NCBI GenBank assembly: GCA_009760885.1
Contig: CM019719.1
Location: 33,151,584 to 33,215,583, forward strand
Length of the DNA: 64,000 nt
Direction of reading: 5' to 3'
From: Achatina immaculata
Taxonomy: Eukaryota > Mollusca > Gastropoda > Stylommatophora > Achatinidae
In this document: in pieces, positions 23,233 through 34,788 of the stretch
Layout of the letters: every line of letters begins with the position of its first letter
How positions within the stretch are numbered: position 1 is the first letter of the stretch
Position numbers and translations under genes: made by a program
The notes under the pieces: model-generated
The model's input: only the letters and a program-made list of their open reading frames with translations
Databases searched by the model: none
What the model was told of the DNA's origin: nothing

Positions 23233-23556
23233 ATTAAAAACACAGTCCCACCACTAGGCTATTTTTGGCCTTGTGTTATTTAACATTATATGCAATTCAT
23301 CCGCCATTGACTGCGCTCATTCTTGCCTTTACTGAAGGGAAAAAAAGAACAAAAACGAAGATGTTAAAAAAAAAAAGCTATTGCTTTGGCTAAACATGCA
23401 ATGCAATCCGTTTCCTAGAAAAACGCTTGGTCGCTTTGAAAGAGCTTCATAGGATTGTATACAATCAGTTTTTAGAGGTCTGGCCTGCTTTCCTCATGTT
23501 TGCTTATCACCGTATCCCTCTTTGTATCTTGAGCTGTGATGTGTGTCGGTGTTAAC
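23233..23556. other. Short non-repetitive spacer
   Basis: No gene was recognised. Poly-A runs lie near 23340 and 23367. Confidence 0.5.
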
Positions 23557-23932
23557 AGATTCTAATAGATGCAGACAGAGAACACACTTACACAGAAAAC
23601 TAGTTAAAACTTCTTGGACGAACTATGAACAACATCTGGGACAAGAACCAGATTCTAATAGATGCAGACAGAGAACACACTTACACATTAAACTAGGTAA
23701 AACTACTTGGACGAACTATGAACAACATCTAGGACAAGAACCAGATTCTAATAGATGCAGACAGAGAACACACTTACACAGAAAACTAGGTACAACTACT
23801 TGGACGAACTATGAACAACATCTGGGACAAGAACCAGATTCTAATAGATGCAGACAGAGAACACACTTACACAGAAAACTAGGTACAACTACTTGGACGA
23901 ACTATGAACAACATCTAGGACAAGAACCGCCA
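23557..23932. repeat. 93-bp minisatellite, 4 copies
   Basis: Four copies of exactly 93 bp beginning agattctaatagatgcagac. Because 93 is divisible by three, a 135-codon plus-strand frame (23543-23950) carries a 31-residue repeat (DSNRCRQRTHLHRKLG, then TTTWTNYEQHLGQEP). No signal peptide, domain or splice context supports a gene. Confidence 0.95.
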
Positions 23933-24394
23933 GATACAACCTTTAAATGACGAACACTCCAGAAAGCTGAGTAAAAAGACCTGTAGATCAGATTTCAAAC
24001 AACAAGGAGTTTTAATCAGCAGTGGATGAGAGCAAGTGACATCATTTTCCCGGAACGAGTAACACTTCAGGAGAACAACATAAGATGTCTACGCTACAAA
24101 GCACAATTCATTTATTAAACTTTGAACAGTCCACTTTCTCCCTGAATCAAACAGGCATACATCATCAAAGGGCAAAACTTTAAGCTCCAACTGATTCTGT
24201 CCCCAAGCTTCTTTTTTTTTTTTAACCGTCAGTTCCGAATTCTCGGCCCACCAGCTCGTGAAGGTAGTGAGCCGATCTTGCAAGGTCAAGGGCAAGCTAA
24301 ATATAATGCTACACAAGTGCAAAAATTCATAATGTAGAGACTGCTCGCGAGACTGAGCAAATTAATTTGTAGTCACCGATGCCCTTTATTTTCT

Positions 24395-25040
24395 GCTATA
24401 TTTTCCCCGAGCTATAATACTCTTTATTGTCTGCTATATTTCCCCCGTGCTATAATACTCTCTATTTTCTGCTATATGCCTCCGTGCTATAATACTCTTG
24501 ATTTTTTCTATATTTCCCCCGTGCTATAATACTCTCTATTTTCTGCTATATGCCTCCGTGCTATAATACTCTTGATTTTTTCTATATTTTCCCCGTGCTA
24601 TAATACTCTTTATTTTATGCTGTATTTCCCCGTGATATAATCTTTATCTTCTGCTATATTTTCCCCGTGCTGTAATACTCTTTATTTTCTGCTATATTTT
24701 CCCATGTGCTGTAATACTCATTTTCTGCTATACTTCCCCCTGTGCTATAATATTCTTTATTTTCTGCTGTATTTTTTCCCGTGCTATAATACTCTTGATT
24801 TTTTGCTATATTTTCCCCGTGCTGTAATACTCTTTACTGTATGCTATATTTTCCCCGTGATATAATCTTTATTTTCTGCTATATTTTCCCCGTGCTGTAA
24901 TACTCTTTATTGTATGCTATATTTTTCCATGTCATTTAATACTCATTTTCTGCTATATTTCCCCCTGTGCTATAATATTCTTTATTTTCTGCTGTATTTT
25001 TCCCCGTGCTGTAATACTCTTATTTTCTGCTATACCCTTG
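24395..25040. repeat. AT-rich degenerate tandem array, about 36 bp unit
   Basis: Units contain gtgctataatactctttatt and ttctgctatattttcccc with many indels, about 17 copies. Diverged copies of the same unit reappear at 25445-25620, so the array is split. Confidence 0.9.
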
Positions 25041-25444
25041 GTATAATCGGGAGCTGTTGGATGCCGCATACGTGATTTTTTAGCTGTACTCCGGGACTGA
25101 AAAAAAAATAGCTGCCATAAACCGCTACCAAAAGCCGACACGAAGCTGTGCCTCAACATATCCACAGCTTCGGCTGCGAAGAACAACAGCTCATGGTTAC
25201 AGGAAGATTACACAAAGAGCCATGTCCCGGGGCTAAATGTCAGCAGGCAGGTTGGAATAAAAGTCGACAAAAGACAATTAGAAATGCCGTGTTTGAAGAC
25301 GCTCAGAGCCAGCGGATGCAACAGCTAGCGCCAGCAAACTATAGGGGCGGGTCAGTGGGGCGACCTGGAAAACCTGAAATGTTTCTTGTGAAATCGGTGG
25401 CAGGATTTAAGCGAATGATTGTCGAATTTGTTGGTCAAGTGTAT
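25041..25444 (+). repeat. Insertion inside the array, containing repeat R copy 2
   Basis: About 400 bp of non-repeating, GC-richer sequence separates the two halves of the AT-rich array. Its left part (25060-25180) matches repeat R copy 1 (ttttagctgtactccgggac, then gctgtgcctcaacata). The rest is unassigned. This is most simply an insertion of an R element, possibly with linked sequence. Confidence 0.6.
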
Positions 25445-25620
25445 ATTTTTTTAACCGTGTTATAATGCTCTTTATTTTCTTTTTTTTTTCACTGCGCCAT
25501 AAAGATCTTTAATTTTTAAATATTTTTCACCGTGCTATAAAGCTCTTTCTTTTCAACTATATTTTCCACTATGCAAAATAGGATCTTTATTTCAGCGATA
25601 TTTTTCACCATGCTATTATC
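25445..25620. repeat. Continuation of the AT-rich array
   Basis: Four to five strongly diverged units (gtgttataatgctctttatt, caccgtgctataaagctctt) of the array at 24395-25040. Confidence 0.8.
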
Positions 25621-25954
25621 ACCCAGGACTTGTTATCATTCCGTTATATGCTTTCTGTAGGATAACATATCTTCAGTGTATAATGTAAAATCCACAGGAG
25701 TTGAACTTCTTGAGAAAACTTGAACTGGTTAAGAAAAAAAAAAACTAGGTAGATGTGTCACGCCCATGCCATTGAAACACGCCAGAGGATTTGACAGTTC
25801 TGTGTGGTCGGCGCATTGCATTACAAAACATGTTAGTAGATTTACGGGCGATGTAGTCAGTATCACATCTAGATCAGCTAGATCCAGGAGCGTTCAAGGA
25901 TCCGTTTCTCACTAGACTCGTAAGCACTGAAGCCCTTTCCTCAAACGTTGGGTA

Positions 25955-26733
25955 CACCAAACTAACGGATATTAAGAACTTCACTAAAGAGGTAAAAAAG
26001 CGAAGATGGAAATGGCTGGGCCATATACTAAGTCAGCCATTTGCATGTCCCTTGCGGAACTTTGCCTCCCTAACAGCACTCCTGTAGGCCTCTCGGTTGT
26101 AAGCAAGATGCCCTGCTGCTGATGCATCCATTTGCAGATTATCAACGATATCTTGCAGCCATCTTCCCCTTGGTCTTCCTCTCTTTCTTTTTCCCATTAT
26201 GTACTCTTCCAAGACGGTCTTCTCTAAATTCTCATGACGTTTAATGTGTCAAAAATATTTACATTTTCTCTGTTTAATCCTCTTTACTAGACAACCTTCT
26301 TCAATATCAAGTTCTTGTAGTATGGATATATTTGTTCTTTTTTTGTGTCCATGATATTTGAAGAACTCTTCTATAGCAATTACATTCACAGGCATTTATG
26401 TATTTCTCAGCTGTTTTGTTAAGTGCTCAGGTCTCACGGCGATATGTTGCGATGGGAAAGATGTATACCCTTAAAAATCTTATTTCTCTAGGCCACATAC
26501 TACGAATGAAAAAAAAGACAACCCTATACTGCCTGACTTGGACACCTGAAGGAAAAAGAAATAGGAGCAAGCTATTGGGAACATGGAGACACATAATACA
26601 GGAAGAACCAAAGGAAGCAGGAAAGACATGGTTTGAGGTATCCCGACTTGTTCAAGACATGATTGACTGGGGAACCTTTGTTGATGCCTTATGCTCTGTT
26701 TGGGAGTACAGGGGACTGATGAAGCACTGAAAG
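25955..26733 (+). mobile_element. LINE family C copy, split by a LINE B insertion
   Basis: 25955-26030 encodes TKEVKKRRWKWLGHIL and 26491-26733 resumes with GHILRMKKKTTLYCLTWTPE, KRNRSKLLGTWR and EAGKTWFEVSRLVQ up to a stop, the RT C-terminus of another non-LTR family. The frame is regained after the insertion, so the element was read in this frame before being split. RGRP is degraded to RSK. Confidence 0.85.
26031..26490 (-). mobile_element. LINE family B, 460-bp copy nested in LINE C
   Basis: Matches the minus-strand B copy at 17309-18023 from the GHAN end to the RFLRACIF region. The flanks ggccatatacta (26019-26030) and ggccacatacta (26491-26502) are a 12-bp target duplication with one mismatch. 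Confidence 0.92.
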
Positions 26734-26852
26734 TAACACCTGGATCAGGCTCTTTTAAATATGTTAGGGTCTGTGTGCCACTTCTTTTCTCTTTGAAATG
26801 CAAATCTGTTTCCTTTTTTTTTTATTTCTTTCAGTCAGAGCCATTGCAGATG

Positions 26853-27041
26853 AAGGAGTTCTTTGTAGTTAAATTATTTGGAGGAATTCTTTGTCATTAA
26901 ATTATTTGGGGGAATTCTTTGTAGTTAAATTATTTTGAGGAATTCTTTGTCGTTAAATTATTTGGAGAAACTTCTTGTAATGAAATTATTTGGATGAATT
27001 CTTTGTATTTAGATTATTTGGAGGACTTCGTTGTAGTTAAA
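26853..27041. repeat. 28-29-bp minisatellite, 7 copies
   Basis: Units gaattctttgtagttaaatt plus atttggag, moderately diverged. The array is cut by the SINE that follows and one partial unit continues at 27213-27230. Confidence 0.93.
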
Positions 27042-27212
27042 GGTAATCTTGTCATGCCTTAGAGGCACATAGGGATATGGTATTAGTGCCCGTATTTTCC
27101 TTGACCTGTGAGCACATTAGAGGGTGATGTGGTCAGTATCACGCCTGGGCCGCCTTTCCTTCCCAACTCCAGAAGAAGTCGGGTACCCATTTCTACAGCT
27201 GGGTGACTGGGG
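27042..27212 (-). mobile_element. SINE copy, 5'-truncated, 10-bp TSD
   Basis: Shares about 170 bp with the tRNA-headed SINE at 52544-52804 (agagggtgatgtggtcagta, ccagaagaagtcgggtaccc, ctacagctgggtgact) but lacks the tRNA head. TGTAGTTAAA at 27032-27041 and 27213-27222 is an exact target duplication. Its edge lies 48 bp upstream of the first coding exon of gene 1. Confidence 0.9.
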
Positions 27213-27270
27213 TGTAGTTAAATTATCTGTTTATTTTGTTTCTTTTTTTTTTCTTCCCAGGGCTTGCAGA

Positions 27271-27418
27271 ATGGGCGCCCAAGAGTCCAGAAATGGGAAC
27301 TACGGACTAATGGGAGCCAGTGCCGTCCTGGCAAACATGAACAAACAGGTCCAGAGCGCCAGACCGTGGTCTCTGCTGCACCAGTGCTCGTTAGACCAGT
27401 GGAATACAGGACACGGAG
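27271..27418 (+). CDS. SOCS-box beta-propeller protein, coding exon 1
   Basis: The exon begins after a strong acceptor (T-rich tract, ttcttcccag, ends 27260). The proposed ATG at 27271 has A at -3 and G at +4. The exon ends at 27418 before gtaagg and encodes 49 codons plus one base (phase 1). That base joins exactly with 35106 to make an Ala codon and keep the frame. The start MGAQES fits the N-myristoylation pattern MG...S, so membrane anchoring is possible (inference). The 10 bases between acceptor and ATG are also open, so the start could lie in an upstream exon that I did not find. Residues run MGAQESRNGNYGLMGASAVL, then a polar stretch ending DQWNTGHG. The exon is squeezed between a SINE (ending 48 bp before) and a LINE E copy (starting 43 bp after). 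Confidence 0.78.
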
Positions 27419-27461
27419 GTAAGGATGTTTCACGGAGATTTTACCACTGTCACGTGATACA

Positions 27462-27757
27462 TCTCTCTCTCTGAGCCTTAAGTGCCCAGGGCACATGGGG
27501 CTTCCGCAAGGGTTTTCCACAAATGCCTGTCCTTTGCCTTTTTTTTTTTTTCCTGCTATCGCCCAGGTGAGCCCTCTATTGCTCAACATCCTTTCTGTTG
27601 TTCTTCTCCATGTTCTCTTTTGGTCTACCTTTACTTCTGTTCCCCTGTGGTGTCCACCTTAGTGCTATTTTTGGTAGTGAGTTGTCAGTCATTCGGAGCA
27701 CATGTCCCAACCATCGCCAGCGTCTTTCCTCAATAATTGCTGGTCAGTGGCCTTATC
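27462..27757 (-). mobile_element. LINE family E copy in intron 1, 11-bp TSD
   Basis: Same 3' part of LINE E as 15440-15764 (aagtgcccagggcacatggg, gtagtgagttgtcagtcatt). CACGTGATACA at 27451-27461 and 27758-27768 is an exact duplication. About 15 bp at its 5' edge do not match the family. Confidence 0.9.
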
Positions 27758-27768
27758 CACGTGATACA

Positions 27769-28244
27769 CAGAGGCCCAGAAAACGAACTGTTAAGGCGGG
27801 TCTCACTGTCCCAGGTCCCAGTCCGCCCTTTTAAAACCCAGGCTGCCTGCGAATCCCCCTCCCCCTCCCCCCTAATAGTTAAATCCTAAATTCCTCCCAT
27901 GGGGAAGAAAATTCCCTTGCAGATTCCTCTTATGGAAAGAATTCCTCCTTTATTATTTGGGTGGGGGGGGGGGGGGCGGTGGGGAGAGAAGCACCAGCCG
28001 CTATGTTGAGAGAATCACATTTTATTTTTTTCGTTTTTCACGCGTCAATATATTTTATACATGTAAAAAGTTAAAACATTTTTATATTTAAATGTGTAAG
28101 AAGTTTAGACTTTTGTTGTATAAAACAGTCTCTTCCAACATTCTGGCCTCCATTTATTTCTTGTCTGTCATCACATTCGTCCTTATCCTCATCCGTGTAT
28201 TTCTCGGCTGAGACACCACAGACTCGGTGATTCGTAAACAAGTG
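27769..28244. other. Intron sequence, nothing recognised
   Basis: Contains a C-rich stretch (27858-27873) and a G-run (27963-27976). No exon was recognised. Confidence 0.5.
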
Positions 28245-28803
28245 AAAGTGAATGTAAATATTAACAGACAAGAAAACACAGGTAATGAAAAGTGCACGCA
28301 GTAGCATCACGGTAACTGAGGGAGTGCCAAATGAGGAAGTAGAGTATTTCACATATTTAGGCAGCATAGTGGATACATATGGGGGGAACGGAAAAGGATG
28401 TTAAAGCTAGAATAACCAAGGCCAGGACAACATTTATCCAACTTAACAAAATATGGTCATCTAAGAACATCAAAACAAGAACCAAACTTAGGCTTTTCGA
28501 TACAAAGACTGTCCTACTGTATGGTTCAGAGACATGGGGTATGACCAAAGGTGGATTGGCCACACTCTGAGGAGACCCAACACCAGCATAACAAGACAGG
28601 CACTGACATGGAATCCTCAAGTAAATAGAAAAACGAGGAAGACATAGACTTACTTGAAGAATAGAAATTATGACAGTGCTCAGAGATAAGGGATACACAT
28701 GGAAGGAAGCAGGGAATAATTTCAAGAACAGGGATGACTGTAGAGCCTTTCTCCGTGGCCTATGTTCTCAAGGGAGTGAAAGGCGATGATGATGATGATG
28801 ATG
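28245..28803 (+). mobile_element. LINE family A, truncated copy with internal deletion
   Basis: Plus-strand frames match family [48 protein letters not shown], then a jump at about 28550 to [23 protein letters not shown], ending in (GATGAT)n. Compared with 31556-34788, the segment between GSETWGM and the RKWRWIGH block is missing. Stops and frameshifts follow. Confidence 0.85.
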
Positions 28804-28954
28804 ATAAAGTAAATTACCACGATCTAATGTTGCATTTGTAAATGAGAGACAAACATTTCTTACATCTTCCTTCTTTTTCTAATTATTTTAAACTTAAAAA
28901 TACGTTCTAAAAGAAAGCTGAAAAACGACGTAGACGTTCAGAAAACAGTTTGTG

Positions 28955-29040
28955 CTGATAATGTGAAACATACACAAGGTGCAGATAATGTGAAACGTAC
29001 ACAGGGTGCTGATAATGTGAAACATGCATGTGTACAGTGT
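28955..29040. repeat. 26-bp tandem repeat, 3 copies
   Basis: Units gtgctgataatgtgaaacat plus acacag, three times. Surrounding sequence to 29257 is non-coding. Confidence 0.85.
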
Positions 29041-29257
29041 GCCTGGCTTTGCATAGAGACATTGTCATTTTTTTTTAGATGCAGCTCCTTAACACAAGTA
29101 CCAAGTACCTAGTTTTATACCTGGGTTGACCTGGACCAGGGTTAAAACCCAGTCCTTTTTTATCCACTATAAGCCCTCCTACTAACAGTTTAATTACTCC
29201 TGCATATGTTATCTTTCACACGTGTTTAGTAGGCAGGTAACGTGTATGTAGTTGGGG

Positions 29258-30690
29258 GGGGGCACTCAGTCAAAGTAGCACATTATACCCAGAGTTCGAG
29301 GGTGCACTCAGTCATAGTAGCACATTATACCCAGAGTTCGAGGGTGCACTCAGTCATAGTAGCACATTATACCCAGAGTTCGAGGGTGCACTCAGTCAAA
29401 GTAGCACATTATACCCATAGTTTGAGGGTGCACTCAGTCATAGTAGCACATTATACCCAGAGTTCGAGGGTGCACTCAGTCATAGTAGCACATTATACCC
29501 ATAGTTCGAGGGGGCACTCAGTCATAGTAGTACATTATACCCAGAGTTCGAGGGGGCACTCAGTCATAGTAGCACATTATACACAGAGTTCGAGGGGGCA
29601 CTCAGTCATAGTAGCACATTATACACAGAGTTCGAGGGGGCACTCAGTCATAGTAGCACATTATACCTAGAGTTCGAGGGTGCACTCAGTCATAGTAGCA
29701 CATTATACCCAGAGTTCGAGGGTTCACTCAGTCATAGTAGCACATTATACCCAGAGTTCGAGGGTGCACTCAGTCATAGTAGCACATTATACCCATAGTT
29801 CGAGGGGCCACTCAGTCATAGTAGCACATTATACCCATAGTTCGAGGGGGCACTCAGTCATAGTAGCACATTATACCCATAGTTCGAGGGGCCACTCAGT
29901 CATAGTAGCACATTATACCCATAGTTCGAGGGGACACTCAGTCATAGTAGCACATTATACCCAGAGTTCGAGGGGACACTCAGTCATAGTAGCACATTAT
30001 ACCCAGAGTTCGAGGGGACACTCAGTCATAGTAGCACATTATACCCAGAGTTCGAGGGGACACTCAGTCATAGTAGCACATTATACACAGAGTTCGAGGG
30101 TGCACTCAGTCATAGTAGCACATTATACCCAGAGTTCGAGGGGACACTCAGTCATAGTAGCACATTATACACAGAGTTCGAGGGTGCATTCAGTCATAGT
30201 AGCACATTATACACAGAGTTCGAGGGGGCACTCAGTCATAGTAGCACATTATACCCAGAGTTCGAGGGGGCACTCAGTCATAGTAGCACATTATACCCAG
30301 AGTTCGAGGGGGCACTCAGTCATAGTAGCACATTATACCCAGAGTTCGAGGGGACACTCAGTCATAGTAGCACATTATACCCAGAGTTCGAGGGGGCACT
30401 CAGTCATAGTAGCACATTATACCCAGAGTTCGAGGGGGCACTCAGTCATAGTAGCACATTATACCCAGAGTTCGAGGGGGCACTCAGTCATAGTAGCACA
30501 TTATACCCAGAGTTCGAGGGGACACTCAGTCATAGTAGCACATTATACCCAGAGTTCGAGGGGGCACTCAGTCATAGTAGCACATTATACCCATAGTTCG
30601 AGGGTGCACTCAGTCATAGTAGCACATTATACCCATAGTTCGAGGGGACACTCAGTCATAGTAGCACATTATACCCATAGTTCGAGGGAA
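29258..30690. repeat. 42-bp minisatellite, about 34 copies, in intron 1
   Basis: Units cactcagtcatagtagcaca plus ttatacccagagttcgaggg-like sequence. The 42-bp period is a 14-residue repeat (SSRGHSVIVAHYTQ) in one open plus-strand frame that is broken once near 29671-29679. The array lies in the proposed 7.7 kb intron of gene 1, so the frame is not expected to be translated. Confidence 0.97.
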
Positions 30691-30702
30691 GACTGTTTTG
30701 GA

Positions 30703-30935
30703 AATCAGGGGCCCAGAGCTATCATCAGAGTTGACGAACCATACCTGACCAAGACCCTGTCCCACCTCTCCACTTGTGTCCCCCAGTAACAGGCCTAGCT
30801 TGGCTTTCGAGGTAGGGATCGCCGTAGTCTTCATGGTAGTGGAGTCTGCTAAAGAAGTCTTACACGCCCCGTGTAAAAACAACAACAGCCGCCATGACCT
30901 GCTTCCAGTACGATATGATGTTATGGATCAGCATC
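30703..30935 (+). repeat. Dispersed repeat family R, copy 3
   Basis: Matches the left part of copy 1 (atcatcagagttgacgaacc; cttcatggtagtggagtctg). It starts right at the end of the 42-bp array. Confidence 0.65.
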
Positions 30936-31144
30936 TCAGAACACCAGCTCGCATTTCCAGGGAGACAGAAGAAGAAGTTAAAGTTCAGATTAAATTTAAA
31001 AAAGCACTTATCAGCTGTATCAACACAACTTTTCAACTGAAAAAAAAACAACTCAATTTGACTGAAGTGAGCTAATATCTGTATTCAGTCTTTCAGCAAG
31101 TATCATAGATATGAACATTATGCCATGTACCACTAGTTGGGAAC

Positions 31145-31555
31145 CATCACTCATTTGTATGTCCCTTGCGGAACTTTGCCTCCGTAACAGCTCTCCTGTA
31201 GGCCTCTCCGCTGTTGATGCATCCATTTGCAAATTATCAACGATGTCTTGCAGCCATCTTCGCCTTGGTCTTCCTCTCTTTCTTTTCCTCATTGTGTACC
31301 CTTCCAAGACGGTCTTCTCTAAATTATCGTGACGTTTAATGTGTCCAAAATGAAGTTTTCTTTGCTTAATCTTCGTTACTATCCAACCTTCTTCAGTATT
31401 AAGTTCTTGTAGTATGGATATGTTTGTTCTTTTTTTTGTGTCGATGCTATTTGAAGAACTCTTCTGTAGACTTTACATTCACAGGCATTGATGTGTTTCT
31501 CGGCTGTTTTGTTAAGTGTCCAGGTCTCACAGGCTTATGTTGCGATGGGAAAGAT
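31145..31555 (-). mobile_element. LINE family B copy, 3' part, split by LINE A
   Basis: The 3' end of family B (minus-strand frame LEGYTMRKRKRGRPRRRWLQ, DIVDNLQMDAST) runs from 31145 to 31555. It resumes for about 40 bp at 34799-34838 (gcatgcccttTaaaatcttt), exactly where family B sequence would continue. Confidence 0.92.
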
Positions 31556-34500
31556 CGTTGTCGTCGTAGTCGTCGTCATCGTCGTCGTCGTCAGCGTCAT
31601 CATCACCATCATCATCTTTCACTGCCTTGAGTGCATAGGCCACGGATAAAGGCTCTCCAGTCATCCCTGTTCTTGGAATTATTCTCTGCTTCCTTTCTTG
31701 TGTATCCCTTGTCTCTGAGCACTGTCATAATTTCTCTTCTCCAAATAAGTCCAGGTCTTCCTCGTTTTCCGTTTCCTTGAGGATTCCATGTCATTGCCTG
31801 TCTTGCTATGTTGGTGTCGGGTTTTCTCAGAGTGTGGCTAATTCACCTCCATTTCCTAGACATGATTTGTAGGTTCATAGGCTCTTGTCCTGCCCTTTCC
31901 CACACCTCTTCGTTCCTGATCTAGACATGCCTTTTAATGTCTGAAATCCTCCTCAAGCCAGTAGTTCATGAATGTTTGTATCTTCTGTTGTATTATCTTG
32001 GTCATAACCTATGTCTCCGAACCATATAAGCAGGACAGTCTTCATGTTTGTATTGAAAAGCCTAAGTCTGGTTCTTGGTTTGATGTTCTTAGATGACCAT
32101 ATTTTATTAAGTTGGATAAATGCTGTCCTGACCTTGGTTATTCTAGCGTTAACATCCTTTTCCGTTCCGCCGTATTTATCCACTATGCTGCCTAAGTATG
32201 TGAAATACTCTACGTCCACAACTGCCACTCACTCGATCACCATGAGGCTATTGCTTGCAGTATTGCTTTTCATTATCTTTGTTTTTTTTTTTTTGTCCGT
32301 TAATATATAGTCCCAGTTTAGCTGAATTCTTGCTTAAGATCTGAAGTTTCTCTTGCATTCGTGTGTGGCTGTGTGCCAGAAGTGCCACATCATCTGCAAA
32401 GTCAAGGTCTTCCAACTGGTTCCACAACGTCCATTGTATCCCATTTCTTTTCCCTTGTGTGGTAGTTTTCATGATCCAATCAGTTGCTAGAAGAAATAGG
32501 AATGGTGATAGCAAACATCCCTGCCGCACGCCTGTTTCCGTTTTGAAACTTTCTGTGAGAGTTTCTCCATGCACGATTCTACAAGTTGTTCTGTCATATA
32601 CAGTCTTTACAAGTTTTGTTATCTTGACCGGAATACCATAGTGTTCCAGTAGTTTTCATAGCATTCTCCCATCTAAAATATGGAATGCCTTCCCGTAATC
32701 AGTGATTGTAACTAACAGTGAAGAATTCCACTCCATTGACAGTTCTACTATTATTTGCATTGTAGCAATGCGGTCAGTACAGGATCTTCCTTGCCTGAAA
32801 CCTGCTTGCTCTTCTCTTAGTTTACTATCTACTGATGTTTTAATTCTGTTTAGAATAAATCCTGCTGAAGACCTTTCTGGGTACTGAGAACAGGCAAATG
32901 CCTCTATAGTTCTTACATTCTAATAGATCTCCTTTCTTAGGGAGTTTTATAAGATGGGCTTCCTTTCAGTCCTCTGGGACCTTCTCTTCTTCCCAAATCC
33001 TGCTAAATCGTAAGAGCAGTATTTCTGTTATTATTTCTGTATTCTGCTACAGTTCCACCTGGACCCGGTGCCTTATTTCTTTTCACCTCTGAGATGTTCA
33101 ATTTCGGCCTTGATGGGTGGTTCTACATTGATATCTAGAGTATTCTCTGCTGCTGGTATCTCCTCTGTTTATGTCAGTACTGGCCTATTTAGGATTCCGT
33201 TGAAGTATTCCACCCATGTTTGCATCTGCTCTTCTTCTGATGTTACTACCTTACCGTCCTTGTTTTTGATGGGCTTTTCTATCCTACATGGTCTATTTGC
33301 CATCTTCTTGGTGATTTCATACAGGGCTCTCATATTGTTTTTACCAGCTGCCTCTTCTGCCTGTCCTGCTATATTATCAAAATAGGCCTGCCTGTCTTTC
33401 TTTACACTTTTCCTAACCTCTTTTTATGGGCCAAATTGTATTCTATCTGAGATGAGGCCTTTGCTGCTCTTGTTTTACTGTCATTTATTTTTGCTTTCAT
33501 TTCTGTCCTTCTGTCTATCTTCTTCAGTGTTTCCAATGTAATCCACTCCTTGTGCTGAAGTTTCTTAAATCCCCCTGTCTCTTCACATGATTTGCTCCAC
33601 ATTTCTTTAGCACTATCCCACACAGTGTTCATATCTGGTGTATCTTCTTCGTATAACTCCTGCAGAACCTGAAATCTGTTGCTCAGTTTCAGCTTAAAGT
33701 TCTTAGCGATTTCTGGGGCTTCCAACAGTACCATATTATATCTTTCCCTTGCCAAGTCTGTTTTGTGGTGCTTCTTCAGTTTCATTCTCAGTTTATCTAT
33801 CAGTAGGTGGTGTTCAGATGCTACATCTGCACCTCATTTCACTCTGACATCTTGCAATGTTCTACTGAAACAAATATGGTCTATCTGGTTCTCAGTGACA
33901 TGATCTGGTGATACCCACGATGCTTTGTGTATAGTTTTATGTGGAAATATACTTCCTCCAGTGACAAAGTTACTGAGCATGCATAGATCTTCTAGCCTTT
34001 CTCCATTTTCGTTCATTATTCCTAATCCATTTTGACCCATTACTTTCACATAACCTGTGTTGATCTTACCTACCTTTACATTGAAGTCCCCCTCTAGAAC
34101 TGTTATGTGTTTGTTGCCTTGTTGGTCTAGGATTTCCTGCAATGTGTTGTAGAATTCGTCCGTTACTACCTCTTTTGCATCATTTGTTGGCACGTATACC
34201 TGGATAATATTCAACTTCTTCTTTGTTGAGAAGCAGGCTGTAATATCATTGAGCTAACTGCCTCCCAGCTCATCTGTGCTCTCTGGGACTCTCTGGATAG
34301 CATTAGTGCCACGCCCTCTGAATGTGTTGCATCTGGGTTTTGGCGACCTGAAAATAGGATTGTCTGTTGCTAGTCTAAGCTTACCTGCCCCCGTCCAGTG
34401 TTTCGCTCACCCCTAGTATCTTTATATTATATATATTCATTTCTCTCGCTATCATGGCAGCCTTTCCACTTTCATACATTGTTCAAACATTCCAACATGC

Positions 34501-34788
34501 AATGGTAAAAGGTGTCCTGGTACTCAGTTGGGATGTCGGTTCTACGGCTTCCTTTCGGCTTTGACTGCACAACGTCATGCGCTCTGTTATCAGTTCCTTC
34601 CATTTCCAAGAAAAAGTTTCCTGGTTTTCCTCTCCGTGTTTCTGTAACACTCCAGTTTTTTTTAAACAGGGAACAAGTCGTTGACCTATTCCCCCAACAT
34701 CCATAGTCGCCTCTTATGATACGTGGAAGGTGGCAGTGGTCCTATTCTTTTCTCCCCAGATCTGGGCCCATGTAACCACACAGGCGAG
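31556..34788 (-). mobile_element. LINE family A, nearly complete 3.2 kb element (dead)
   Basis: Both ends are defined by the exact duplication TGGGAAAGAT (31546-31555 and 34789-34798), giving a 3,233-bp insertion. On the minus strand, in order: a short leader; an apurinic-endonuclease-type domain (TIACWNV near 34485, IIQVYVPTNDAKE, then a GDFN block near 34075-34100, and QIDHICFSR); a linker; reverse transcriptase (EEQAGFRQGRSCTD, GVRQGCLLSP near 32530, LDFADDVALL near 32390, YLGSIVD); and the C-terminal WRREIMTV/WRAFIRGL block. It ends in a (GAT/GAC)n tail at 31556-31615. Length, endonuclease-RT layout and microsatellite tail fit an RTE-type LINE (inference). Many stops and frameshifts rule out activity. 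Confidence 0.93.

Noticed and set aside
29242..30789. ORFs of 142 and 369 codons
   Set aside because: Product of the 42-bp minisatellite in the gene 1 intron. There is no domain, and the frame breaks once inside the array.
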